Shown here: positions 17,253-25,029 of the stretch, in pieces
How positions within the stretch are numbered: the stretch's first letter is position 1
Layout of the letters: each line of letters starts with the position of its first letter
NCBI GenBank assembly: GCA_947627055.1
Contig: CANQUS010000001.1
Coordinates: 1 to 64,000, forward strand
Source of the DNA: an uncultured Clostridia bacterium
GTDB taxonomy: Bacteria; Bacillota; Clostridia; Oscillospirales; Acutalibacteraceae
Reading direction: 5' to 3'
Length of the DNA: 64,000 nt
Program-made: the position numbers and the translations under genes
Notes under the pieces: generated by a model
Database searches by the model: none
The model's input: only the letters and a program-made list of their open reading frames with translations
What the model was told of the DNA's origin: nothing

Positions 17253-17702
17253 TTAAATGTAGTACATCATTTGTTCTGATTTTTCTTCTAAGGATTTATA
17301 ATACTGCTCAATAATATCCGCAAGGGTAAGGTTTTCGGAAAAACTACGCATATGATCAGACATTTTATTCCATAAGCAGTCATTTATTGTATTAACGATC
17401 TCCGATTCACCTTGAGAAGAAAAATATACATCGTTTAAAACTGTAATATCAAGAGCATCGATAATATCTTTAAAGGTAATATCCTTCGCAGGTCTTGTCA
17501 GTACATAACCTCCCTTTGAACCTTTTAATCCCCGTATCAAATGCGCCTGCCTGAGTACAGCGAGAATCTGCTCGAGGTATTTCCCCGAAATATTCTGACG
17601 CTTTGAAATGCTGTAAACTGTTACTGCTTTGTTATTTTCAGAGTTAATAGCTATATCAATTACGGCTATGATTCCAAACTCAACTTTTGTTGATATTTTC
17701 AC
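17253..17702 (-). CDS. Rrf2-family repressor, CymR-like (cysteine metabolism)
   Basis: 149 residues from a GTG start, with AAAGGATC about 7 bases upstream. It begins MKISTKVEFGIIAVIDIA; the winged-helix part has SISKRQNISGKYLEQIL and the Rrf2 wing RGLKGSKGGYVLTRPAKDITF. The C-terminal end EQMMYYI resembles the tail of Bacillus CymR. Only one Cys (in NDCLW) is present in the region where IscR/NsrR hold three cluster ligands, so it is not an Fe-S sensor of that type. CymR acts with CysK to repress sulfur assimilation genes when cysteine is ample. It is divergent from the metY operon and shares its control region, which supports that role. Confidence 0.8.
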   Translation of the reverse strand: MKISTKVEFGIIAVIDIAINSENNKAVTVYSISKRQNISGKYLEQILAVLRQAHLIRGLKGSKGGYVLTRPAKDITFKDIIDALDITVLNDVYFSSQGESEIVNTINDCLWNKMSDHMRSFSENLTLADIIEQYYKSLEEKSEQMMYYI

Positions 17703-17744
17703 ATTATCAGATCCTTTATAACCTATAAAACATACTATAATAGT

Positions 17745-17773
17745 AGTATATCATGATTCGGAGAAGAAAGCAA
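17745..17773 (-). promoter_or_regulatory. Promoter of the CymR-like gene
   Basis: On the minus strand TTGCTT (17773-17768), 17 bases, TATACT (17750-17745). The region just downstream contains AACCTAT (plus 17720-17726), a half-site like those over the metY promoter, suggesting autoregulation. Confidence 0.5.
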
Positions 17774-17842
17774 TATAATTAAACTGACATAAATATATAT
17801 AAAATCCATTATAATACTATGCAATTTTACAAAATAGAGCAA

Positions 17843-17877
17843 AACCTATTGACTTAATATGATAAGTAGGTTATAAT
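17843..17877 (+). promoter_or_regulatory. Promoter of the metY-cysN operon with overlapping operator palindrome
   Basis: TTGACT (17849-17854), 17 bases, TATAAT (17872-17877): near-perfect sigma-A promoter. An inverted repeat AACCTA (17843-17848) / TAGGTT (17867-17872) frames the -35 box and spacer and touches the -10 box, an ideal position for a repressor. The adjacent divergent Rrf2-type gene is the obvious candidate regulator. Confidence 0.7.
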
Positions 17878-17953
17878 GTGTATATTGATTTTACTTACAA
17901 TGCTTTACTATGTATTATATCTATCTATTAGATGCTAAAAAACAGGTGACAAT

Positions 17954-19192
17954 ATGAAATTTAATACTGCGTTATTACATAAAAATTATGAAATCGATCG
18001 CTCTACGGGTGCTACTGTGACGCCCATTTATCAGACGAGCGCATTTTCTCATGAATCTCCGGAAAAGCTCGAAAAAATATTTAATAATAAGGCGCCGGGC
18101 TTTGCCTACTCAAGAATAAGCAATCCCACTGTTGATTCGTTTGAGAGACGTATAGCCTCGCTTGAAAACGGAATAGGTGCGGCTGCCTGTTCGTCAGGTA
18201 TGGCGGCGGTAACAATGTCACTTTTAAATATACTTAAAACAGGCGATGAGGTCATAGCCGGATCGGGACTTTTTGGAGGAACGATTGATTTATTTGAAGA
18301 TTTAAAGGCATTTGGAATAAAAACCAATTTTGTTAAGCGTGTTTGCAACGATGAGATAGAACCTCTTATTACAGAAAAAACAAAGGCGATATTTGCTGAG
18401 CTTATCGGGAATCCCGCGCTTGATATTGTAGATATTGATAAGGTTTCGGAGCTTGCGCATAAGCATAAAATACCCTTGATTATTGACAGCACTACAGCGA
18501 CGCCATACCTTATTCATCCTATAGATCACGGCGCGGACATTGTAGTTCATTCTACATCCAAGTATATAAACGGTGGCGGAAATGCCATAAGTGGCATAAT
18601 TATCGACAGCGGTAATTTTAAGTGGGACACGAGCCGCTATGAATCTGTGGGTGAATATAAAAAATACGGTAAATTTGCTTATCTTGCAAAGCTGAGAAAT
18701 GGGATATTGCGTAATGCCGGCTGTTGTCTTTCTCCTATGAATGCGTTTTTAAATACTATAGGTTTGGATACCATGGGCTTAAGAATGGAAAGACTGTGCG
18801 ACAATGCCTTACAGCTTGCAGAGTATCTTGATACCTTTGAAGATATTGACGTAAATTATCCCATGTTGAAAAAAAGTCCCTATTACCCGCTGGCACAAAA
18901 GCTTTTCGCGGGAAAGGGCGGTGCGATAATTACAATACGGGCAGGAAGCAAAGAAAGAGCGTTCATGCTTATGAATAATCTTAAATTACCTCTTGTAGCT
19001 ACGAATATAGGAGATGTGAGAACTTTGGTTATTCATCCTGCAAGTACTATTTATACACACAGCAGTGAGGAACAAAAAATCAATGCGGAAGTGTATAATG
19101 ATACAATCAGAATAAGTATTGGCATAGAGGATATAGAAGACCTGAAAGAAGATTTCAGGCAAGCGATAGAAAAGCTTCGGGAGGAAAACTAA
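17954..19192 (+). CDS. metY: O-acetylhomoserine sulfhydrylase (homocysteine synthase)
   Basis: 412 residues of the Cys/Met-metabolism PLP family, starting MKFNTALLHKNYEID and continuing PIYQTSAF, YSRISNPTVDSFERRIASLE, the PLP lysine in STSKYINGGG and the C-terminal region SIGIEDIEDLKEDFRQAI. Length and the GNAISG segment fit MetY rather than cystathionine synthases. It joins O-acetylhomoserine and sulfide to homocysteine. As first gene of an operon with a ThiS-like carrier, its E1-like activator and a JAMM peptidase, it probably takes sulfur from a protein thiocarboxylate, as shown for Wolinella MetY/HcyS. CAGGTGAC precedes the ATG. Confidence 0.88.
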   Translation: MKFNTALLHKNYEIDRSTGATVTPIYQTSAFSHESPEKLEKIFNNKAPGFAYSRISNPTVDSFERRIASLENGIGAAACSSGMAAVTMSLLNILKTGDEVIAGSGLFGGTIDLFEDLKAFGIKTNFVKRVCNDEIEPLITEKTKAIFAELIGNPALDIVDIDKVSELAHKHKIPLIIDSTTATPYLIHPIDHGADIVVHSTSKYINGGGNAISGIIIDSGNFKWDTSRYESVGEYKKYGKFAYLAKLRNGILRNAGCCLSPMNAFLNTIGLDTMGLRMERLCDNALQLAEYLDTFEDIDVNYPMLKKSPYYPLAQKLFAGKGGAIITIRAGSKERAFMLMNNLKLPLVATNIGDVRTLVIHPASTIYTHSSEEQKINAEVYNDTIRISIGIEDIEDLKEDFRQAIEKLREEN

Positions 19193-20053
19193 ATGGCTGT
19201 AGATTATGCGACTTTAAAAAAGGGCGGATTTATGCGTCAGAAGCAAAAGAACAATTTTTCATTAAGATTGAGGGTCGTCGGAGGAAACCTTACCGCAACA
19301 CAGCTTGCGAAAATAGCAGAGGTTGCAGAAAAGTTCGGCGACGGACACGTTCACCTAACCTCACGGCAAAGCGTAGAAATACCGTTTATTAAGCTTGATG
19401 ATATTGATGAAGTGAAAAACGCTCTTGCGGAGGGTGATGTTCAGCCGGGAGTGTGCGGTCCGAGAGTTCGTACCATAACCGCCTGTCAGGGACAGGAAAT
19501 TTGTCCGAGCGGCTGCATTGATACATACGCTCTTGCCAAGGAGCTTGACGAGCGTTACTTTGCAAGAGAGCTGCCGCATAAGTTTAAGTTCGGGATAACA
19601 GGCTGTCAGAACAACTGCCTGAAAGCCGAAGAAAACGACTTGGGCATTAAAGGCGGAATAAAAGTGAGCTGGAGAAAAGATGACTGTATGGGCTGCGGAG
19701 TGTGTGAAAAGGCTTGCAGAGTCGGCGCGATAAGTATGGCGGACGGAAAAATAGAGCTCGATAAAACAAAATGCAACTTTTGCGGACGATGCTATAAAGC
19801 CTGTCCTACTGAAGCATGGGATACGGTTCATGGCTACATTGTTTCTTTTGGCGGACTGTTTGGCAATAGCATCAGTAAGGGAGATACGATAATTCCGTTT
19901 GTTGAAGATAAGAAAAAGCTGATGCGGATTTGTGACGCAGCTATACATTTTTTTGAAGATAACGCTAATCCCGGAGAACGCTTCAAGTTTACTATTGACC
20001 GAGTCGGTAAAGAAAAATTTGAAAACACGATTTTGGAGGCATACAATGGCTGA
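19193..20053 (+). CDS. Siroheme-dependent sulfite reductase with ferredoxin domain
   Basis: 286 residues. The N-terminal part carries the sulfite/nitrite reductase ferredoxin-like fold (VVGGNLTATQL, HVHLTSRQSVEIP). The siroheme-[4Fe-4S] ligands are in CQGQEICPSGC and GITGCQNNCLKAEENDLG. A two-cluster ferredoxin module follows (CMGCGVCEKACRVGA and CNFCGRCYKACP, about residues 164-207). This is the compact anaerobic type, related to AsrC and clostridial small sulfite reductases, reducing sulfite to sulfide in the cytoplasm with ferredoxin-like donors. It directly abuts metY, and the genes for APS reduction are in the same operon. Siroheme would come from the upstream hem operon. Confidence 0.88.
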   Translation: MAVDYATLKKGGFMRQKQKNNFSLRLRVVGGNLTATQLAKIAEVAEKFGDGHVHLTSRQSVEIPFIKLDDIDEVKNALAEGDVQPGVCGPRVRTITACQGQEICPSGCIDTYALAKELDERYFARELPHKFKFGITGCQNNCLKAEENDLGIKGGIKVSWRKDDCMGCGVCEKACRVGAISMADGKIELDKTKCNFCGRCYKACPTEAWDTVHGYIVSFGGLFGNSISKGDTIIPFVEDKKKLMRICDAAIHFFEDNANPGERFKFTIDRVGKEKFENTILEAYNG

Positions 20054-20291
20054 TTTTATTATTGACGATACAGTAGATATTACCGATGTGGTTTGTCCCA
20101 CGACGTTTGTTAAGGCAAAAATAGCGCTTGAGGAGCTTGATGAAGGACAGATCCTATCTGTGAGGATGAATGACGGAGAGCCTGTTCAGAATGTGCCGAG
20201 AAGCATAAAGGAAGAGGGACATCAAATTCTAAAACTAATTGACAATGGCGATGGCACATATGATCTTATAGTTAAAAAGGTTGGTGATTAA
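20046..20291 (+). CDS. TusA/SirA-like sulfur-carrier protein
   Basis: 81 residues from ATG 20046, overlapping the sulfite reductase gene by 8 bases with TTTGGAGG upstream. The fold start DDTVDITDVVCPTTFVKAKIALEEL holds the single Cys of the TusA family in a CP dipeptide; the canonical CPxP is CPTT here. TusA proteins carry persulfide sulfur between enzymes. Its position between a sulfite reductase and a thiocarboxylate system suggests it hands sulfur to the carrier, but the donor is unknown. Confidence 0.8.
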   Translation: MADFIIDDTVDITDVVCPTTFVKAKIALEELDEGQILSVRMNDGEPVQNVPRSIKEEGHQILKLIDNGDGTYDLIVKKVGD

Positions 20292-20609
20292 ATGTCTGTT
20301 CGAGTTGATTCAGAGAGTTTTGAAGCTGAGGTTTTAAAATCGGCTCTGCCGGTTCTCGCCGATTTTTATTCCGAAAGCTGTGTCCCCTGCAAGCGTTTGT
20401 CACCTGTGCTTGCTGAAATCGAGGAGCAGTATGCAGGCGTCATAACTGTTGCAAAAATAAATATAAATTTTGCCGCCGAGCTTGCGGAGAAATATGAGGT
20501 TCTGGCAGCGCCTACGCTGATATTTTTCAAGGACGGCAGGGAAAGCGGACGCCTTAGAGGTACAGTGAAAAAATCCGAAATAACCGAAATAATTGAAAAA
20601 CTAAAATAA
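20292..20609 (+). CDS. Thioredoxin-family protein (CVPC)
   Basis: 105 residues with a complete thioredoxin fold: ADFYSESCVPCKRLSPVLAEIE holds the redox pair with CVPC instead of the common CGPC, and the cis-Pro is in LAAPTLIFFKDGR. It directly abuts the TusA-like gene. In this operon it may reduce the disulfide or persulfide of the sulfur carrier or supply electrons to APS reduction; general disulfide reduction is the alternative. Cytoplasmic: no signal peptide. Confidence 0.88.
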   Translation: MSVRVDSESFEAEVLKSALPVLADFYSESCVPCKRLSPVLAEIEEQYAGVITVAKININFAAELAEKYEVLAAPTLIFFKDGRESGRLRGTVKKSEITEIIEKLK

Positions 20610-20629
20610 ATTAAGAGGAGATCGTTATT

Positions 20630-20836
20630 ATGTTTATTACAGTTGCGGGAGTAAAAAAGGAAGTTAAGGATAATTTAACGGTTGCACAGCTCGTTATTGA
20701 TGAAAAGGTTGAAACGCCCCAATACGTGACGGTTACTATCAATGATGAATTTGTTGACAGCGGATCCTTTGAGAGTACAGTCTTGAAGGACGGAGACATA
20801 GTTGAGTTTTTGTATTTTATGGGAGGTGGACAATAA
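20630..20836 (+). CDS. hcyS: ThiS/MoaD-like sulfur carrier with blocked di-glycine end (HcyS-like)
   Basis: 68 residues with the ubiquitin-like beta-grasp pattern: FITVAGVKKEV, LTVAQLVIDEKVETP, then VLKDGDIVEFLYFMGGGQ. Normal ThiS ends exactly in Gly-Gly; this one ends Gly-Gly-Gly-Gln, so the di-glycine is masked by one or two residues. The neighbours are an E1-like adenylyltransferase and a JAMM peptidase, the set that in Wolinella (HcyS, HcyF, HcyD) unmasks the carrier, turns it into a thiocarboxylate and feeds homocysteine synthase. AAGAGGAG precedes the ATG. No thiamine genes are nearby, so a role in thiazole synthesis is less likely. Confidence 0.82.
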   Translation: MFITVAGVKKEVKDNLTVAQLVIDEKVETPQYVTVTINDEFVDSGSFESTVLKDGDIVEFLYFMGGGQ

Positions 20837-21648
20837 TGGCTTTTACCAATGAACAAATTGAACGATATTCACGTCACATAATTTTAAAAGAAGTAGGCGC
20901 AAAGGGTCAGAAAAAGCTTCTTGATGCAAGCATACTCATAATCGGAGCAGGAGGCTTAGGCGCGCCTGCCGCAATGTATCTTGCGGCGGCGGGCGTCGGA
21001 ACAATAGGTATTGCAGACGCGGATGAAGTGGACCTTTCCAATCTTCAAAGACAGATCATTCACGCAACAAAGGATGTAGGCAAGGCTAAGGTACTCTCGG
21101 CTAAAGAAACTATGGAGGCAATGAATCCTGATGTTACCGTAAAGACCTACCGTACATTTGTTACAAGTGAAAACATAATGGATTTAATAAAGGATTATGA
21201 TTTCATCATTGACGGAACAGATAACTTTCCCGCAAAATTCCTCATCAACGACGCTTGCGTAATGGCGAAAAAACCGTTTTCACACGCAGGTATTATCCGC
21301 TTTCAGGGACAGCTTATGACATACGTCCCCGGAAAAGGCCCATGCTATCGCTGTGTATTTAAAAATCCGCCGCCAAAGGATGCGGTCCCGACCTGTAAAC
21401 AGGCGGGAGTTATTGGAGCTATGGGCGGTGTTATAGGCAGTCTTCAGGCTATGGAAGCGGTTAAGTATATACTCGGAGTAGGTCAGCTTCTTACAGGTTA
21501 TCTGCTTACATATGATGCTCTAAAAATGGAATTTCGCAAAGTTAAGCTTCCTACAAAAACAGATGACTGCGAGGTTTGCGGAGCTAATCCTACTATAACC
21601 GAGCTTATAGACTATGAACAGGCAGAATGCGACGGTGTAGGCTTATGA
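20836..21648 (+). CDS. hcyF: E1-like adenylyltransferase (ThiF/MoeB family, HcyF-like)
   Basis: 270 residues with the full ThiF/MoeB layout: YSRHIILKEVGAKGQKKL, ATP loop IIGAGGLGAPAAMYLAAAGVG, DLSNLQRQI, DGTDNFPAKFLIND, zinc pairs in CYRCVF and CEVCG, and the catalytic Cys loop VPTCKQAGVIG. It adenylates the C-terminal glycine of a ubiquitin-like carrier and helps convert it to thiocarboxylate. The start overlaps the carrier stop (TAATG), so this carrier is its natural partner. MoeB (molybdopterin) is a family alternative, but no molybdopterin genes are near. Confidence 0.88.
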   Translation: MAFTNEQIERYSRHIILKEVGAKGQKKLLDASILIIGAGGLGAPAAMYLAAAGVGTIGIADADEVDLSNLQRQIIHATKDVGKAKVLSAKETMEAMNPDVTVKTYRTFVTSENIMDLIKDYDFIIDGTDNFPAKFLINDACVMAKKPFSHAGIIRFQGQLMTYVPGKGPCYRCVFKNPPPKDAVPTCKQAGVIGAMGGVIGSLQAMEAVKYILGVGQLLTGYLLTYDALKMEFRKVKLPTKTDDCEVCGANPTITELIDYEQAECDGVGL

Positions 21649-22055
21649 TTTCAATGAAAAGTGAAGATTATGAAGCGATTCTTGAACACGCTAGAAAAGA
21701 GCTTCCTAATGAAGCCTGCGGACTTATTGCGGGAAAGCTTGATGGAGATAATAAAATAATCGAAAAAGTTTATTTTCTCACAAATATTGACCATTCAAAC
21801 GAGCATTTTTCACTTGACCCCAAGGAACAGCTCGCCGCAATAAAGGATATGCGCTCTAACGAACTTGTTCCTTTGGGTAACTGGCATTCACATCCTGAGT
21901 CGCCGTCAAGACCGTCTGATGAGGACAAAAGACTTGCTTATGACAGTAAGGCGAGTTATCTTATTTTATCGCTTATGGATAATGAAAACCCCGTGCTTAA
22001 TTCATTTAAAATAGAGGGGAATAATGCTGAAAAAGAGAACTTAGTAATATGGTAA
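21645..22055 (+). CDS. hcyD: JAMM/Mov34 metallopeptidase (HcyD/Mec-like)
   Basis: 136 residues from ATG 21645 (ATGA overlap with the E1-like gene). The catalytic set is complete: Glu in NEACGLIAG, then GNWHSHPESPSRPSDEDKR, i.e. HxHP...PSxxD binding one zinc. These short bacterial JAMM enzymes cleave C-terminal additions or amino acids from sulfur-carrier proteins (Mycobacterium Mec, Wolinella HcyD). Here the expected substrate is the GGGQ-ending carrier two genes upstream. Location is cytoplasmic, with no accessory domains. Confidence 0.87.
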   Translation: MISMKSEDYEAILEHARKELPNEACGLIAGKLDGDNKIIEKVYFLTNIDHSNEHFSLDPKEQLAAIKDMRSNELVPLGNWHSHPESPSRPSDEDKRLAYDSKASYLILSLMDNENPVLNSFKIEGNNAEKENLVIW

Positions 22056-22140
22056 ATGTACTATACAATTATGATCAGCGGCGGTGCAAGCTGCATAATG
22101 TCGGCCGATAATTATATTTCAAAACTAAGTGAGTGATTTT

Positions 22141-23820
22141 ATGAAAACCGAAAGACTCAAAACCGATATACTTATTATCGGCGGAGGAACGGCAGGCTGT
22201 TATGCCGCCTTGACGATTTCCGAAAATTCCGATGCAAAGGTACTTATCTGTGAAAAGGCGCATATAAAGCGAAGCGGCTGTCTTGCCGCGGGTGTAAATG
22301 CGCTTAACGCATATATTGTCGAAGGGAAAACTCCGCAGGACTATGTGGATTACGCAAAAAAGGACGCAGATAATATTGTAAGAGAAGATTTGCTCCTCAC
22401 TATGTCGGAGAGGCTGAATGCCGTTACAAAAAGACTTGAACAGCTGGGACTTGTTATTTTAAAGGATAAAAACGGAAGGTATGTCACTCGCGGAAACAGA
22501 AATTTAAAAATTAACGGTGAAAATATAAAGCCTATTTTGGCGAACGCAGTAAAAAAGCTTCCTAATATAGACGTTCTTAACCGTGTAAATATCACGGATT
22601 TTTTTGTTAAAAATAACCGTATAAACGGCGCGTTCGGCTTTGGAATAGAAGATGAAACATTTTACATAATTGAGGCAAATGCGGTCATTGTTGCCACCGG
22701 CGGAGCGGCAGGACTTTACAAGCCTAACAATCCGGGATTTTCACGCCATAAAATGTGGTATCCTCCCTTTAATACAGGAGCGGGATATGCAATGGGCATT
22801 AAAGCGGGGGCGGAGATGACCACGTTTGAAATGCGCTTTATCGCTCTGAGGTGTAAGGATACGATCGCTCCCACGGGAACTCTTGCACAGGGGGTAGGAG
22901 CAAAACAGATAAATTCCTTAGGGGAAGTATATGAAGAAAAATACGGTATTACAACCTCTCAGCGTGTTTACGGTACAGTAAATGAGAATCAACAGGGCAG
23001 AGGTCCGTGTTATTTGCAAACAGAGGGAATTACCGCTGAGCAGGATAATTCACTTAAAAAGGCGTATCTCAATATGGCTCCCTCACAAACATTAAAGTGG
23101 ATAGAAAGCGGAAAAAATCCTTCGGAGCAAAATGTGGAAATCGAAGGCACAGAGCCGTATATCGTAGGTGGCCATACGGCGAGCGGATATTGGGTCGATA
23201 CAAAAAGAGCGACCACAGTTAAGGGTTTGTTTGCGGCAGGAGATGTTGCGGGAGGCTGTCCGCAAAAATATGTTACAGGGGCATTGGCAGAGGGTGAAAT
23301 TGCGGCGCTTTCGGCAATAAATTTTGTAAATGAAAATAACAGCGTGCCAATAGACGAAGCTCTGATAGAAGAACATATTGAAGAAGCGGAAAGATTCCTG
23401 ACTGATAATAATTCACACTTTACGACGGAACAGCTTGAAGAAGCGATGCAGACCGTTATGGATTCCTATGCAGGCGGAATAAAAACAAATTATCGCTTTA
23501 ATGAAAAACAGCTTGATATTGCTGATGAAAAAATAGTTGATATTTTGAAACTAAGCGAAAATCTGTATGCCGAGGACTTTCAGGAGCTTATGTATATATA
23601 TGAGCTTCGTGAAAGACTTATTGTATGCAGAAGCGTGATTGCGCATCTAAAAGCCAGAAAGGAAACGCGCTGGCACAGCTTTGCGGAAAATCTTGATTAT
23701 CCCGATAAGGACGATAAAAACTTCCTGAAGTATGTCAATTCACGTTATCAGGACGGGAAGATCAGAATAATACTTAGGGATTTAGTAGAGGGAGGTACAG
23801 TATATGAGCATAGCTATTGA
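22141..23820 (+). CDS. aprA: Adenylylsulfate reductase, alpha (flavin) subunit
   Basis: 559 residues from ATG 22141 (AAGTGAGTG upstream; GTG 22129 is possible). A fumarate-reductase-type flavoprotein: FAD loop TDILIIGGGTAGCYAALTISE, ATGGAAGLYKPNN, the AprA-specific WYPPFNTGAGYAMGIKAGAE, EMRFIALRCKD and GGHTASGYWVDT. It reduces adenylyl sulfate (APS) to sulfite and AMP, using its FAD-sulfite adduct. With CysDN and sulfite reductase in the same operon it serves assimilation here although the family is better known from sulfate respiration. It overlaps aprB by 17 bases. Confidence 0.9.
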   Translation: MKTERLKTDILIIGGGTAGCYAALTISENSDAKVLICEKAHIKRSGCLAAGVNALNAYIVEGKTPQDYVDYAKKDADNIVREDLLLTMSERLNAVTKRLEQLGLVILKDKNGRYVTRGNRNLKINGENIKPILANAVKKLPNIDVLNRVNITDFFVKNNRINGAFGFGIEDETFYIIEANAVIVATGGAAGLYKPNNPGFSRHKMWYPPFNTGAGYAMGIKAGAEMTTFEMRFIALRCKDTIAPTGTLAQGVGAKQINSLGEVYEEKYGITTSQRVYGTVNENQQGRGPCYLQTEGITAEQDNSLKKAYLNMAPSQTLKWIESGKNPSEQNVEIEGTEPYIVGGHTASGYWVDTKRATTVKGLFAAGDVAGGCPQKYVTGALAEGEIAALSAINFVNENNSVPIDEALIEEHIEEAERFLTDNNSHFTTEQLEEAMQTVMDSYAGGIKTNYRFNEKQLDIADEKIVDILKLSENLYAEDFQELMYIYELRERLIVCRSVIAHLKARKETRWHSFAENLDYPDKDDKNFLKYVNSRYQDGKIRIILRDLVEGGTVYEHSY

Positions 23821-24118
23821 TAAAGATAAATGTATCGGCTGCGGGAAATGCCATACTGTATGTCCGGGAAGTCTGATAAAAATAGGAGAGGATAAAAAGG
23901 CGTTCATAAAATATCCTAAAGACTGCTGGGGTTGTACCTCGTGTATTAAAGAGTGTCCTGTTTATGCAATCAAATTTTATCTCGGTGCGGATATAGGCGG
24001 TATGGGAACCTTTGCCCATACAGAAAAGGACGGATATATATTAAAATGGATTTTTGAACATCCAAACGGTGAAAATTCCGAGATCGAGATAAATCAGAAA
24101 GAGTCTAATAAATATTAG
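23804..24118 (+). CDS. aprB: Adenylylsulfate reductase, beta (ferredoxin) subunit
   Basis: 104 residues with two [4Fe-4S] motifs, [13 protein letters not shown] and [15 protein letters not shown], then the AprB-like tail [20 protein letters not shown] that wraps round AprA. It passes electrons to the AprA flavin. The tail is shorter than in dissimilatory sulfate reducers (about 150 residues), as in other assimilatory Firmicute versions. AGAGGGAGG precedes the ATG, inside the end of aprA. Confidence 0.88.
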   Translation: MSIAIDKDKCIGCGKCHTVCPGSLIKIGEDKKAFIKYPKDCWGCTSCIKECPVYAIKFYLGADIGGMGTFAHTEKDGYILKWIFEHPNGENSEIEINQKESNKY

Positions 24119-24129
24119 GGGGGATTCCT

Positions 24130-25029
24130 ATGAGCACATTTTCACATCTTGATGCTCTTGAGGCAGAAGCCATATATATAATAAGAGAGGTGGCGGCGGA
24201 GTGCGAAAAGCCTGTAATGCTGTACTCGATCGGCAAGGACAGCTCCGTAATGCTTCATCTTGCGATGAAAGCGTTTTATCCGGAAAAGCCGCCGTTTCCT
24301 TTTATGCACATAGATACAACATGGAAGTTTAAGGATATGATTAAATTCCGTGATGAAACCGCAAAAAAGCTCGGCATTGAAATGATTGTTTACTCCAACG
24401 AGGAGGGAATAAAAAACGGAATAAATCCGTTTGACCACGGTGCGGCATATACGGATATTATGAAAACGCAGGCTTTAAAGCAGGCGCTTTCAAAATACGG
24501 CTTTACAGCGGCATTTGGCGGCGGCAGACGAGATGAAGAGAAGTCGCGCGCAAAGGAGCGTATTTTCTCATTCAGAAATGCGGCTCAGGCATGGGATCCT
24601 AAAAATCAGCGTCCCGAAATGTGGAAGCTATACAATACGAAAATAAACAAAGGCGAAAGTATTCGTGTCTTTCCAATTTCCAATTGGACCGAAAAAGATA
24701 TTTGGCAGTACATAAAGCGCGAAAAAATTGATATTGTTCCTCTTTATTTTGCGGCGGTGCGTCCTGTTGTTTATCGTGATGGAAATATAATTATGGTTGA
24801 CGACGACAGATTTCCTCTCGATCCCGGTGAAAAGCCCGAATATAAGTCCGTGCGTTTCAGAACACTTGGCTGCTATCCTCTTACAGGCGGCGTCGAATCG
24901 ACTGCCGATACGCTTGATGAAATAATAGAAGAAACTCTAAGCTCGGTATCATCCGAACGCACCTCAAGAGTTATTGATAATGAGGCTGCCGGAAGTATGG
25001 AACGCAGAAAAAGGGAGGGATACTTCTAA
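24130..25029 (+). CDS. cysD: Sulfate adenylyltransferase subunit 2
   Basis: 299 residues. PAPS-reductase-like fold with pyrophosphate loop [61 protein letters not shown] and [15 protein letters not shown], all typical of CysD. With CysN it makes APS from ATP and sulfate. TAGGGGGGA stands before the ATG. The stop overlaps cysN by one base. Confidence 0.95.
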   Translation: MSTFSHLDALEAEAIYIIREVAAECEKPVMLYSIGKDSSVMLHLAMKAFYPEKPPFPFMHIDTTWKFKDMIKFRDETAKKLGIEMIVYSNEEGIKNGINPFDHGAAYTDIMKTQALKQALSKYGFTAAFGGGRRDEEKSRAKERIFSFRNAAQAWDPKNQRPEMWKLYNTKINKGESIRVFPISNWTEKDIWQYIKREKIDIVPLYFAAVRPVVYRDGNIIMVDDDRFPLDPGEKPEYKSVRFRTLGCYPLTGGVESTADTLDEIIEETLSSVSSERTSRVIDNEAAGSMERRKREGYF

